Positions 35,212 through 43,152 of a DNA stretch of 54,795 bases are shown here, piece after piece. The notes under the pieces are model-generated. The model was not told where the DNA came from, did no database searches, and was given only the letters and a program-made list of their open reading frames with translations. A program made the translations under genes and the position numbers. The stretch is from assembly GCA_017938215.1 (NCBI GenBank), contig JAGBBZ010000035.1:1-54795 (forward strand), written 5' to 3'. The DNA comes from Eubacterium sp. (GTDB lineage: Bacteria; Bacillota; Clostridia; Lachnospirales; Lachnospiraceae). The first letter of the stretch is position 1, and each line of letters starts with the position of its first letter.

Positions 35212-38200
35212 ATGGCCTTCCGCTTACTCCATGCTCCATATGTCCTTTTTCCATTTTGTTTGAATACGGAACGCACTCTCACATAGTGTTTTCTTTTCTT
35301 CTTCACCGAAAGCGTGATGGTGCATTTTTTACTGAAACGCTTTTTCGTTTTTGCTGATACCTTTTTATTTGGTGTGCATACGATTTGATACCCTTTCGCT
35401 TCCTTCATTTTTTTCCATTTTATCTTGATTCTTTTTCCGTTTCTACGAATCTTCCGAATCTTGACTCGTGTATTTTTTTTGTTATTTTTATCAATTTCCC
35501 GAATCCATTGCGCAATTTTCTTGTCATAGTTCTCGCTCTGTTGAATTGTTTCTGCATCCTCTTGAGATACACTGAATCCACTTTCTTCAACATCTCCTTG
35601 ATAAATCATCAAACTATTTTCCTGCCCGATTTCCTGCAAACTAGTTTCCACATTTGCTTCTGGTATTTGAGACTCCAATGGCTCTGGTGACACACTTGGT
35701 AATGGCATCACCGTTGGCTTTGGTGACACACTTGGCAATGGCATCACCGTTGGCTTTGGTGACACACTTGGGGCCAACGTCACCTCTGGCATCCGAGTTG
35801 GTTTCGGTGTCGCAGTCACTTCCGAGATTCCTCCCAAATCCATGCGAATCCATCGAACAATCGTCTTATAATTCGATGTGTCTACCGGAACAAACATTGC
35901 TTCATAGGATTGCACACCCGCCCTAGTTTTCTGACTTTTCGCCTTCCACTGCCAACCTACCGGAAGAGGAATTTCTTTCAGCATTTGTCCTTCCTCATAA
36001 GAAATCCCCACTATATAAGGAACTTCTACCACAGGTTCCGCTTTCGTCACGCAAAGCGGAATGGCACGTTTTACACATTCATAATGCTTCGTATCTTCTG
36101 GTGTAAATATCGCTTCATAAGTATGCGATTCCACACATGGTACTTGCTCTGGTTCCATCCATTGCCAGCCCGCCGGAAGTTCTATCTCTTGAAGGGAACG
36201 CCTCGGATCATAAATCGTAGTCTCCAATATTGGTGTCTCGCATTGTGGGATTGCCTTTGCTACATTGACCCATACAGATCGAACAATTTCCTCATCTCCG
36301 GCACGGAATATTGCTTCATAATAACCACTTTCTTGTGGAATATAATCCGACTCTTTCCAACTATATTCTACACCAGTCTCATTTGATTTCATCATACTTT
36401 GCGCCAATGATTCTCCATATGCGATAGTCTCTGCCATCGGGTACTGAACAACCAACACCTGCGCCTTTAACGTGGCGTATCCTTCTTCAGAATCATATCC
36501 TGGCACACCACTCCAATCATAATTTTCGCAATCTTCCGGTGTAAAGCGAATGCTGTACTTTGCCACATTACTGGTAACGATTTGAAGCGGATTTTCCCAC
36601 ACAAGACTCCCCTTCACAGTGGCATCCGTTGATATTTGCGAAATTCCTAATACATCTCCATCGGCAAGCATACTTACAGAAAACGTAGGAGTATTTCCCT
36701 TGATTGGTTCTACCATCAATGGTATCTTGCGTTTTATCACTCCCTCTTCATATCCAGGTACTTGTCGGTAATCATAGTTATTACTGTCATTGGCTTTAAA
36801 CACTACAACATAACCATCATTTATCACCTCTGGAATTACGTCTGGCGTTTCCCAAGAAAATGCTCCGTATTCCATATCGCCACCATGAAAGGATGCTGTT
36901 GCCAGTCGCTCTCCATATCCGATGGAACTAGCCGTAGGGAATTCTATATTTTTCATCACCTTTCGGCTTATTTCCACCGTCTGCTTTCCCGTTTGTGTTC
37001 TATATCCTGTCTTCGACACTTCGTAATATACCGTGTAAGTACCTGCGTTTACATAGGTCGGGCACACCGTCATTGTATATTCTCCCGCCTTTGTTCCATA
37101 ACGAATGGTGGTTCCTGTCTCTGACTTCACCTGTATACTATGTGGATTTCCATCAAATTCACCTTGAAATCCACTTGATTCCACCGTAAGTGTTGCTGCT
37201 TTTATTACAACTTTAGCACTTCCGGTCACGGTTTCATAATTGGATTTCGTAATTCGATAATAGGTTGTATATGTTCCCGGTAACGTGTATCCCGGACAAG
37301 TTTCGCTCGTATATTTACCAGCAACGGTTCCATACTCTACTTTTGCACCATCATCACATACTAAGGAAATCGAATGTGGATTCCCATCATATGTACCAGA
37401 ATATCCCACCACTTTTACCGAAGAAAACTTTAATGGTGTTATCGTGAATGGTATTACCTTGCTCCCCGAGAACATACCTTCCCCAACAATCGTAAGAGTT
37501 GCCGTCCCTGCATTGGTATTGTTTTGATACATATACGCATAATCTTCCCCCACCGTCAATAACCGATTCCCATAATATACATTCGGTGTCGGTCTTTTCG
37601 CCTTTCCTGTATACGTATAAGCCGGAATACTTTCCACTTCGCAATCATCCACATCCGCTTCCAACATTGTTCCCAAGGAAAGCTTACCGCAATTATCCTC
37701 ATAATATAACAACGCACCACTGTTCCACCCAGTTGCCAAATATGCCCGTATATACTCCTGATTCAAATTCGTATAGGATACGGAAAGCCCTGTCCCGCCT
37801 CCACCAAGAAACTTCGGATTGCTATCCACATTATAAACTTTAGTTTCTCCTGCAAATTGATTATAATTTTCTTCTTCTGTTATGACCGCATAAATCGTCA
37901 TGGTTCCGGATACACTTATACATCCCACCATACAATTTTGCATGTATTTTACATATAGCGGAATATCGGGCGCATTGGTCATACTCGTACAATGCCAAAA
38001 AGCATACCGAATATCCTCCACCTTTGTCGGCAAAACAGGTGCATTCTTCATACTCTCACAGCCATAGAAGCAATACGCCAAGTTTGTAACACTTTCAGGA
38101 ATCTCTGGTGCCGCAGTTAATTTCGCACATTCATAAAAGCATCCTGTCATATTTTTGGCACTTCCCGGAATCACTGGTGGCGTCACGATGGCCGTACCAC

Positions 38201-38777
38201 GAAACATATATTCCATATCAAAAATCACATTACTTAACACTGTTGGGGTCTTACTCAAAGAGGTACATCCATCAAAAGCCCCTTTTGCAGCTGACACATT
38301 TTCCGGAATGCGAACGGAACAATCCAGTCGTGCACACCCCTTGAAAGTTTCACACATAGACTGTACAGAATCTGGTATCGCCCCCACAGAAAGCAACGCG
38401 GTACACCCTTCAAAGGTCCCATTTAGACCTTGAACTCCTGAAGGAATTGCATTTACAGACTTCAAGCTGGTACATTTGGAAAAATAATAACTCAAGTCTC
38501 CCCCCGTTACGCTTGTCATTCCAAATGACACTTTCTTAATCTCGCCACGTAGCGATTTCCATGGCACCTCATCCTCCGAAAATCTGGCAAAACTACCACT
38601 TCCCGAAATGTGTAATACTCCATCCGAATCCAATTTCCATTGATTTTCTCCACATGTTCCACTTGCCACTGTAGATGCATGTACCACTACTGGTATTCTT
38701 TCTGTAGTTCCACATAAAACTGTCATCACAAGACACCACGCCCAAAAGCGCTTCCAACATACTGTTATTTTTTGCAT
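35208..38777 (-). CDS. large secreted modular surface protein (BspA-type LRR, Ig-like repeats, FN3-like end)
   Basis: An 1189-residue exported protein. The signal peptide (about 1-35) ends near VVHAS. About eight BspA-like repeats (roughly 80-285) have a period of about 23 residues and the pattern IPxxV...F.GC..L. Next come two copies of an Ig-like module (EYGTVAGKYTSETCP and RYGTKAGEYTMTVCP). Several YxAxFxPxDTxNY repeats lie at about 620-1000, two with LPxGWQW. A 12-residue Pro/Ser tandem repeat and a very basic FN3-like C-terminus (RIKIKWKKMKEAKGYQIV) finish it. No LPXTG is seen. Adhesion or matrix binding is plausible. ATG at 38777 follows AAGGAGG. Confidence 0.8.
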   Translation of the reverse strand: MQKITVCWKRFWAWCLVMTVLCGTTERIPVVVHASTVASGTCGENQWKLDSDGVLHISGSGSFARFSEDEVPWKSLRGEIKKVSFGMTSVTGGDLSYYFSKCTSLKSVNAIPSGVQGLNGTFEGCTALLSVGAIPDSVQSMCETFKGCARLDCSVRIPENVSAAKGAFDGCTSLSKTPTVLSNVIFDMEYMFRGTAIVTPPVIPGSAKNMTGCFYECAKLTAAPEIPESVTNLAYCFYGCESMKNAPVLPTKVEDIRYAFWHCTSMTNAPDIPLYVKYMQNCMVGCISVSGTMTIYAVITEEENYNQFAGETKVYNVDSNPKFLGGGGTGLSVSYTNLNQEYIRAYLATGWNSGALLYYEDNCGKLSLGTMLEADVDDCEVESIPAYTYTGKAKRPTPNVYYGNRLLTVGEDYAYMYQNNTNAGTATLTIVGEGMFSGSKVIPFTITPLKFSSVKVVGYSGTYDGNPHSISLVCDDGAKVEYGTVAGKYTSETCPGYTLPGTYTTYYRITKSNYETVTGSAKVVIKAATLTVESSGFQGEFDGNPHSIQVKSETGTTIRYGTKAGEYTMTVCPTYVNAGTYTVYYEVSKTGYRTQTGKQTVEISRKVMKNIEFPTASSIGYGERLATASFHGGDMEYGAFSWETPDVIPEVINDGYVVVFKANDSNNYDYRQVPGYEEGVIKRKIPLMVEPIKGNTPTFSVSMLADGDVLGISQISTDATVKGSLVWENPLQIVTSNVAKYSIRFTPEDCENYDWSGVPGYDSEEGYATLKAQVLVVQYPMAETIAYGESLAQSMMKSNETGVEYSWKESDYIPQESGYYEAIFRAGDEEIVRSVWVNVAKAIPQCETPILETTIYDPRRSLQEIELPAGWQWMEPEQVPCVESHTYEAIFTPEDTKHYECVKRAIPLCVTKAEPVVEVPYIVGISYEEGQMLKEIPLPVGWQWKAKSQKTRAGVQSYEAMFVPVDTSNYKTIVRWIRMDLGGISEVTATPKPTRMPEVTLAPSVSPKPTVMPLPSVSPKPTVMPLPSVSPEPLESQIPEANVETSLQEIGQENSLMIYQGDVEESGFSVSQEDAETIQQSENYDKKIAQWIREIDKNNKKNTRVKIRKIRRNGKRIKIKWKKMKEAKGYQIVCTPNKKVSAKTKKRFSKKCTITLSVKKKRKHYVRVRSVFKQNGKRTYGAWSKRKAI
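35686..35773. repeat. 36-bp tandem repeat in the Pro-rich linker
   Basis: Unit 1 (35686-35721) and unit 2 (35722-35757) differ at a single base, and a partial third copy starts at 35758. Translated on the minus strand each unit gives SVSPKPTVMPLP. Such in-frame repeats can change copy number without breaking the protein. Confidence 0.85.
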
Positions 38778-38888
38778 AGACAAAGCCTCCTTCTTGTCTT
38801 TGCCTCATACATTTTCATACTGGCGTGCCAATGCCATTTTTTGAATCACGGACGAACTGTCCTTTATCTGCCTATCTTTAGATACTCC

Positions 38889-38905
38889 CTCAAAAGATCT
38901 TTGAG
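38889..38905. promoter_or_regulatory. possible operator downstream of the secreted-protein promoter
   Basis: CTCAAAAGATCTTTGAG is a near-perfect 17-bp palindrome about 11 bp after the -10 box, in a position to bind a repressor or fold at the 5' end of the mRNA. Confidence 0.4.
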
Positions 38906-38915
38906 ATTGTTTGTC

Positions 38916-38944
38916 ATTATATTCTCTTTCTTCTCGAAATGCAA
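38916..38944 (-). promoter_or_regulatory. secreted-protein gene promoter
   Basis: TTGCAT (38939-38944) and consensus TATAAT (38916-38921) on the minus strand with a 17-bp spacer. Confidence 0.75.
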
Positions 38945-39064
38945 GAACTTTTTTTCACATTCTCTCAAACAGCGAGCAGAATTACCCGAAAAATAATCCA
39001 TACTCACTTTTCTCGTAACCCAAGAATTCCCTTGCCTTTCACAAGACGAAATAGAACAGAAATT

Positions 39065-39098
39065 GAAAAAAACAGGCAGAAAAATAATTTTCTACCTG
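39065..39098 (-). terminator. terminator of the second sulfhydrylase gene
   Basis: CAGGCAGAAAA and TTTTCTACCTG pair (39073-39098) 23 bp beyond the stop codon, and the minus strand continues with T7. Confidence 0.85.
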
Positions 39099-39121
39099 CT
39101 CTCTCTTTCTAACTTATCTGA

Positions 39122-40399
39122 TTAGCGACAAGCCTCCAACGCCTGATCCAAATCAGCAATAATGTCATTTATACTTTCGATACCTACTGAAAGACGAATC
39201 AAATCCGGTCCCACTCCTGCTGCAATCAATTCCTCATCATTCATCTGACGATGTGTCGCAGAGGCTGGGTGAAGCACACAAGTATGAGCATCCGCCACGT
39301 GTGTTGCAATCATCGCCACCTTCAATTTCGCCATAAATTTCTCTGCCGCTTTACGGCCACCCTTCACACCAAAGGAAACAACTCCACAGGTTCCGTCCGG
39401 CATGTATTTCTGTGCTCTCTCATAATATTTGTTACCAGGAAGTCCTGGATAATTCACCCACTCCACACAGTCATGAGCTTCCAGATACTCTGCTACCTTC
39501 TGGGCATTTTCACAGTGGCGTGGCATTCTTACATGTACTGTCTCAATTCCAAGATTCAAAAGGTACGCATTCATCGGCGCCTGTATGGATCCCAAATCAC
39601 GCATCAGCTGAGCTGTCGCTTTTGTAATATATGCACCTTCCAAGCCAAATTTCTCTGCATACGTAATTCCGTGGTAAGATTCATCTGGTGTGGTTAAACC
39701 AGGGAACTTGTCCGCATGGGCAAACCAATCAAATTTACCGGAATCGATAATACATCCACCCACACTGGCATCATGTCCATCCAAATATTTTGTCGTGGAA
39801 TGAATAACAATGTCCGCGCCCCACTCAAATGGGCGACAATTGATCGGTGTCGCAAACGTATTGTCCACAATCAATGGTACTCCGTGATCATGTGCTGCTT
39901 TTGCAAATCGTTCGATATCCAACACAATCAACGCCGGGTTGGCAATGGTCTCACCAAATACAGCCTTGGTATTGGGACGAAATGCTGCTTCCAATTCTTC
40001 ATCCGAACAATCTGGCTCTACAAACGTAAACTCGATGCCCATACGCTTCATTGTTACCGCAAACAAGTTGTAAGTTCCACCATAAATGGTAGAAGAAGAC
40101 ACCACATGATCACCTGCACTACAAATATTAAATATGGAATAAAAGGATGCTGCCTGACCGGAAGAGGTAAGCATTGCAGCAGTTCCTCCCTCCAATGCAC
40201 ATATTTTAGCAGCCACATAGTCATTGGTTGGATTCTGAAGTCTTGTATAAAAATATCCACTCGCCTCCAGATCAAATAATTTCCCCATATCCTCACTGGA
40301 GTCATATTTGAACGTTGTACTCTGCACAATCGGAATCATACGGGACTCACCATTTTTCGGTTCATATCCTGCTTGGATACATTTTGTTTCTCTCTCCAT
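39122..40399 (-). CDS. second O-acetylhomoserine sulfhydrylase-type PLP enzyme
   Basis: A 425-residue Cys/Met-metabolism PLP enzyme, diverged from the metY at 3997. The substrate loop is YTRLQNPTNDYVAAK and the PLP lysine lies in IHSTTKYLDGHDASVGG. C-terminal HPASATHRQMNDEEL and IRLSVGIESINDII match the homocysteine/O-acetylhomoserine group, but cystathionine gamma-synthase-like or methionine gamma-lyase activity cannot be excluded. The ATG at 40399 (MERETK) has AAAAGGAG upstream; the six-residue extension is dropped. It is a single-gene unit with its own promoter and terminator. Confidence 0.85.
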   Translation of the reverse strand: MERETKCIQAGYEPKNGESRMIPIVQSTTFKYDSSEDMGKLFDLEASGYFYTRLQNPTNDYVAAKICALEGGTAAMLTSSGQAASFYSIFNICSAGDHVVSSSTIYGGTYNLFAVTMKRMGIEFTFVEPDCSDEELEAAFRPNTKAVFGETIANPALIVLDIERFAKAAHDHGVPLIVDNTFATPINCRPFEWGADIVIHSTTKYLDGHDASVGGCIIDSGKFDWFAHADKFPGLTTPDESYHGITYAEKFGLEGAYITKATAQLMRDLGSIQAPMNAYLLNLGIETVHVRMPRHCENAQKVAEYLEAHDCVEWVNYPGLPGNKYYERAQKYMPDGTCGVVSFGVKGGRKAAEKFMAKLKVAMIATHVADAHTCVLHPASATHRQMNDEELIAAGVGPDLIRLSVGIESINDIIADLDQALEACR

Positions 40400-40440
40400 G
40401 ATCATTCTCCTTTTCACTTATTTTTTTAATCACGACATAC

Positions 40441-40469
40441 AGTATACCATTTTTCATATAAATAGGCAA
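40441..40469 (-). promoter_or_regulatory. promoter of the second sulfhydrylase gene
   Basis: TTGCCT (40464-40469) and TATACT (40441-40446) on the minus strand with a 17-bp spacer. No S-box or T-box is recognisable between it and the gene. Confidence 0.65.
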
Positions 40470-40488
40470 ATGCTTTCGTAGAGAATTC

Positions 40489-42387
40489 TCATCGATTCAC
40501 TCGCATGGCATTTAGGATTGCCAACACAGCTACTCCTACATCCGCAAATACCGCTGCCCACATCGTTGCTATGCCAAATGCACCAAGTATCAACACAAAT
40601 GCTTTTATGACTAGTGCAAAAACGATATTTTGTCGAACAATCAGCATCGTTTTTCTGGAAATCTGCATCATAGCGGCTAACTTCGAAATATCATCTTCCA
40701 TCAAAACCACGTCCGCCGCCTCAATGGCCGCATCGGATCCCATACTTCCCATAGCAATTCCGATATCAGCCCGAGTAATAACAGGAGCATCATTGATACC
40801 ATCCCCCGCAAATGCCACGTAATGTCCTTCTGCTTTCTGATTCATGAGCTGTTCCAATTTTGTCACCTTATCTTCCGGCAAAAGCTCCGTGTAGGCCTCA
40901 TCAATCCCAAGTTCCTTGGCAATGGCCTCACCAGTCTCCTTTTTATCTCCCGTCAGCATGACAAACTGTCTCACCCCAGCTTTACAGAGTTTCTGAAGTG
41001 CTTCCGGAACACCAGCTTTAATCTGATCTGATATAAAGATGCACCCGGCATAAACACCATCATAGCCCACATAAACTACTGTGCTCTTTTTATTTGCTTC
41101 TTCCTGCTCCTTTCCAAAGTTCGGTATCAAAATTCCGTTTTCTTCTAACAGACGCTTTGTTCCAGCATATGCTTTTTTCGTTTCGATTGTACCACAAATC
41201 CCATAACCTGCAATTTCTTCTACATCTGTAGCATCACACTTTTCCACACTTTCTTCACTTGCTTTCAAAATCGATTTCGCAATTGGATGTTCCGAATATC
41301 TCTCTAAACCAGCCGCAATCTCCAAGGGATTCAACCCATTTTCCTCGTAAATCTTAGCGACCTCAAATTCACCCTTTGTCAATGTTCCCGTCTTGTCAAA
41401 CACGATGGTTTCCACCTTAGATACCATTTCCAAAAAGTTACTTCCCTTCACAAGTATGCCACGTTTGGATGCGGCGCCAATTCCCCCGAAGAAGCTCAAT
41501 GGTACAGAAATCACCAAAGCACATGGACAGGAAATAACAAGAAAAATACAACCTCTTTGTAACCATTCACCAAATCCTCCCCCAAACACAATCGGTGGAA
41601 CAAAAGCAAGTAATGCAGCTGCAATTACAACAATTGGTGTGTAATATCTTGCAAACTTTGTAATGAAATTTTCCACCTTTGCCTTTCGAGTACTGGCATT
41701 TTCCACCAATTCCAATATTTTAGCCACGGTACAATCATCAAATTCCTTTGTCACTTGTACACGCAACACACCACTTCCATTGACACAGCCACTAATAATT
41801 TCGTCCCCTTCCTGCACTTTACGTGGTACGGATTCCCCAGTAAGCGCAACGGTATCCAAAAAGGAATTTCCTTCCAAAACAATACCATCCAACGGGACTT
41901 TCTCTCCTGGTTTTACCACAATAATATCTCCTGGAGCAATGTCATCCGGATCCACCTTTTGCACTTGTCCTTCCACTTCAAGATTTGCATACTCCGGACA
42001 AATATCCATGAGTTCGGTTATGGACTGACGAGAACGATTTACCGCATAATTCTGAAACAATTCCCCCACTTGATAAAACAACATAACAGCAACTGCTTCC
42101 GAATAATCTCCGATTCCAAAAGCCCCTACCGTTGCCAGACACATCAAAAAATTTTCATCAAACACTTGACCATGACCAATGTTAATCACTGCTTTTTTTA
42201 CAATATCTCCACCAATGATAACATATGGAATAAAATATGTGACAAATCGCAACATTTCCCCTTGCACGGTAGTGCCAAAAACTACCTCTTCATCTAACAT
42301 TCCGGTGTGAAATAAAACAAACAATATAAGAAAAATAGTGCCCGAAACAATAATTCGGTATAACATATTTTTTTGTTTTTTGGTCAT
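40489..42387 (-). CDS. heavy-metal P1B-type ATPase (Zn/Cd/Pb efflux)
   Basis: A 632-residue metal pump. The membrane metal site is SCPCALV (CPC). The phosphorylation motif is FDKTGTLTKGE, the actuator loop is ALTGESVPRKV, the ATP-binding HP dipeptide is in YSEHPIAKS, and the hinge is FAGDGINDAPVI. The last helix has FADVGVAVLAILNAMRVNR, with the aspartate typical of Zn/Cd (ZntA/CadA) rather than Cu pumps. It has no N-terminal HMA domain; that domain is a separate gene 21 bp upstream. Regulated with that gene and the ArsR repressor as a three-gene operon. Confidence 0.93.
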   Translation of the reverse strand: MTKKQKNMLYRIIVSGTIFLILFVLFHTGMLDEEVVFGTTVQGEMLRFVTYFIPYVIIGGDIVKKAVINIGHGQVFDENFLMCLATVGAFGIGDYSEAVAVMLFYQVGELFQNYAVNRSRQSITELMDICPEYANLEVEGQVQKVDPDDIAPGDIIVVKPGEKVPLDGIVLEGNSFLDTVALTGESVPRKVQEGDEIISGCVNGSGVLRVQVTKEFDDCTVAKILELVENASTRKAKVENFITKFARYYTPIVVIAAALLAFVPPIVFGGGFGEWLQRGCIFLVISCPCALVISVPLSFFGGIGAASKRGILVKGSNFLEMVSKVETIVFDKTGTLTKGEFEVAKIYEENGLNPLEIAAGLERYSEHPIAKSILKASEESVEKCDATDVEEIAGYGICGTIETKKAYAGTKRLLEENGILIPNFGKEQEEANKKSTVVYVGYDGVYAGCIFISDQIKAGVPEALQKLCKAGVRQFVMLTGDKKETGEAIAKELGIDEAYTELLPEDKVTKLEQLMNQKAEGHYVAFAGDGINDAPVITRADIGIAMGSMGSDAAIEAADVVLMEDDISKLAAMMQISRKTMLIVRQNIVFALVIKAFVLILGAFGIATMWAAVFADVGVAVLAILNAMRVNR

Positions 42388-42408
42388 TTCAAACTCCTTT
42401 CCGGCTCC

Positions 42409-42627
42409 TTATCGCTCCAGATAACAATCTGAATCAATCTTTTTACAAGCCGCTTCTGCCAAATCCACAATTTCATCAAATCGATCATCCTCGGCAACCA
42501 ATGTAAGTTTCTGTGCCATAAAACTCACTGTAGCACTTTCCACACCATCAATTTTATTAATTGCTGTTTCCATTTTTGCTGCACAATTTGCACAATCCAA
42601 GTTAACCATTTTAAATTTCTTTTTCAT
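42409..42627 (-). CDS. stand-alone heavy-metal-associated (HMA) domain protein
   Basis: A 72-residue ferredoxin-like metal-binding protein with the CxxC site in LDCANCAAKMETAI (C14 and C17 or nearby). The acidic/cysteine C-terminus (AEAACKKIDSDCYLER) could add ligands. It probably delivers metal to, or regulates, the adjacent P-type ATPase, which lacks this domain. Genes for such metallochaperones usually belong to Cu systems, but the ATPase type and the ArsR operator here argue for Zn/Cd. GAGGAAAAG precedes the ATG. Confidence 0.9.
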   Translation of the reverse strand: MKKKFKMVNLDCANCAAKMETAINKIDGVESATVSFMAQKLTLVAEDDRFDEIVDLAEAACKKIDSDCYLER

Positions 42628-42647
42628 TATCTTTTCCTCACTTTCAC

Positions 42648-42998
42648 TTATTCCATTATATGTTCCATTCCCTGACTGAGAATCGACATGACATGATGAT
42701 CCGCCAGAGAATAAATCATCGACTTTCCTTCTCTTCGATTCTTCACTAATTTGTTTTGCTTCAACACTCGAAGCTGGTGAGATATCGCGGATTGGTTCAT
42801 ATTTAATACATCTGCAATATCACACACGCACATTTCCGACTTCAGTAACAAATACATAATCTTGATTCGTGTGGAATCACCAAATATTTTGTACAAATCC
42901 GCCAATTCGTATAACAAATCTTCATCGGGCATATCCTCTTTCCACTGACTGACCATTTTCTCATGATCATGTGGCATATGACAACATTCTTCTGCCAT
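42648..42998 (-). CDS. ArsR/SmtB-family metal-sensing repressor
   Basis: A 116-residue winged-helix repressor. The N-terminus is metal-binding-like (EECCHMPHDHEKM), the CVCD motif matches the α3 CadC-type site (SEMCVCDIADVL), the recognition helix is MNQSAISHQLRVLKQNKLV, and the C-terminal α5 region has DHHVMSILSQGMEH with histidines at zinc-site spacing. CadC/ZiaR-like control of the HMA and ATPase genes is expected. Two ATGs are adjacent (42998 and 43001); 42998 has the better spacing to AGGAGG. The operator is at 43032-43057. Confidence 0.9.
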   Translation of the reverse strand: MAEECCHMPHDHEKMVSQWKEDMPDEDLLYELADLYKIFGDSTRIKIMYLLLKSEMCVCDIADVLNMNQSAISHQLRVLKQNKLVKNRREGKSMIYSLADHHVMSILSQGMEHIME

Positions 42999-43031
42999 CA
43001 TGGCCCCTCCTTTCGTACACCTTTGTTTCAA

Positions 43032-43057
43032 CACATGAACAACTATTCATATGTTCA
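43032..43057. promoter_or_regulatory. SmtB/CadC-type operator
   Basis: The core TGAACAACTATTCA (43036-43049) is a 6-2-6 imperfect inverted repeat closely resembling known ArsR/SmtB zinc operators, and a flanking ATGAACA/TGTTCAT pair extends it. It lies directly downstream of the -10 box. Confidence 0.75.
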
Positions 43058-43062
43058 TTTAT

Positions 43063-43091
43063 AGGATACTACTATACAGGCACTCTGTCAA
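43063..43091 (-). promoter_or_regulatory. metal-efflux operon promoter
   Basis: TTGACA (43086-43091) and TATCCT (43063-43068) on the minus strand with a 17-bp spacer. The operator follows, so metal-free repressor would block initiation. Confidence 0.75.
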
Positions 43092-43095
43092 CCCC

Positions 43096-43130
43096 AAAAA
43101 GGAAAAAGAGGAAGACAACGCTTCCTCCTT
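43096..43130 (-). terminator. terminator of the hydrogenase-chemoreceptor gene
   Basis: GAGGAAG (43108-43114) pairs with CTTCCTC (43121-43127) and the minus strand continues TTTTTCCTTTTT. It separates the gene from the metal-efflux operon. Confidence 0.8.
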
Positions 43131-43152
43131 TCTTGAAAACAGGATTTTTTTC

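Larger units (their letters stand above)
38778..39121. other. 344-bp intergenic leader and promoter region
   Basis: This gene-free stretch holds the secreted-protein promoter (38916-38944), a palindrome at 38889-38905, an untranslated leader of about 130 nt, and the terminator of the upstream sulfhydrylase gene (39065-39098). Between 38945 and 39064 I see nothing. The leader does not match c-di-GMP-I or -II riboswitch cores that I can recall. Confidence 0.7.

Noticed and set aside
38778-38915. c-di-GMP riboswitch in the leader of the secreted-protein gene
   Set aside because: Tempting for a surface protein in a motile clostridium, but the GEMM-I and c-di-GMP-II core motifs are not present.
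39716-40279. 187-codon plus-strand open frame opposite the second sulfhydrylase
   Set aside because: Antisense shadow; no start signals.
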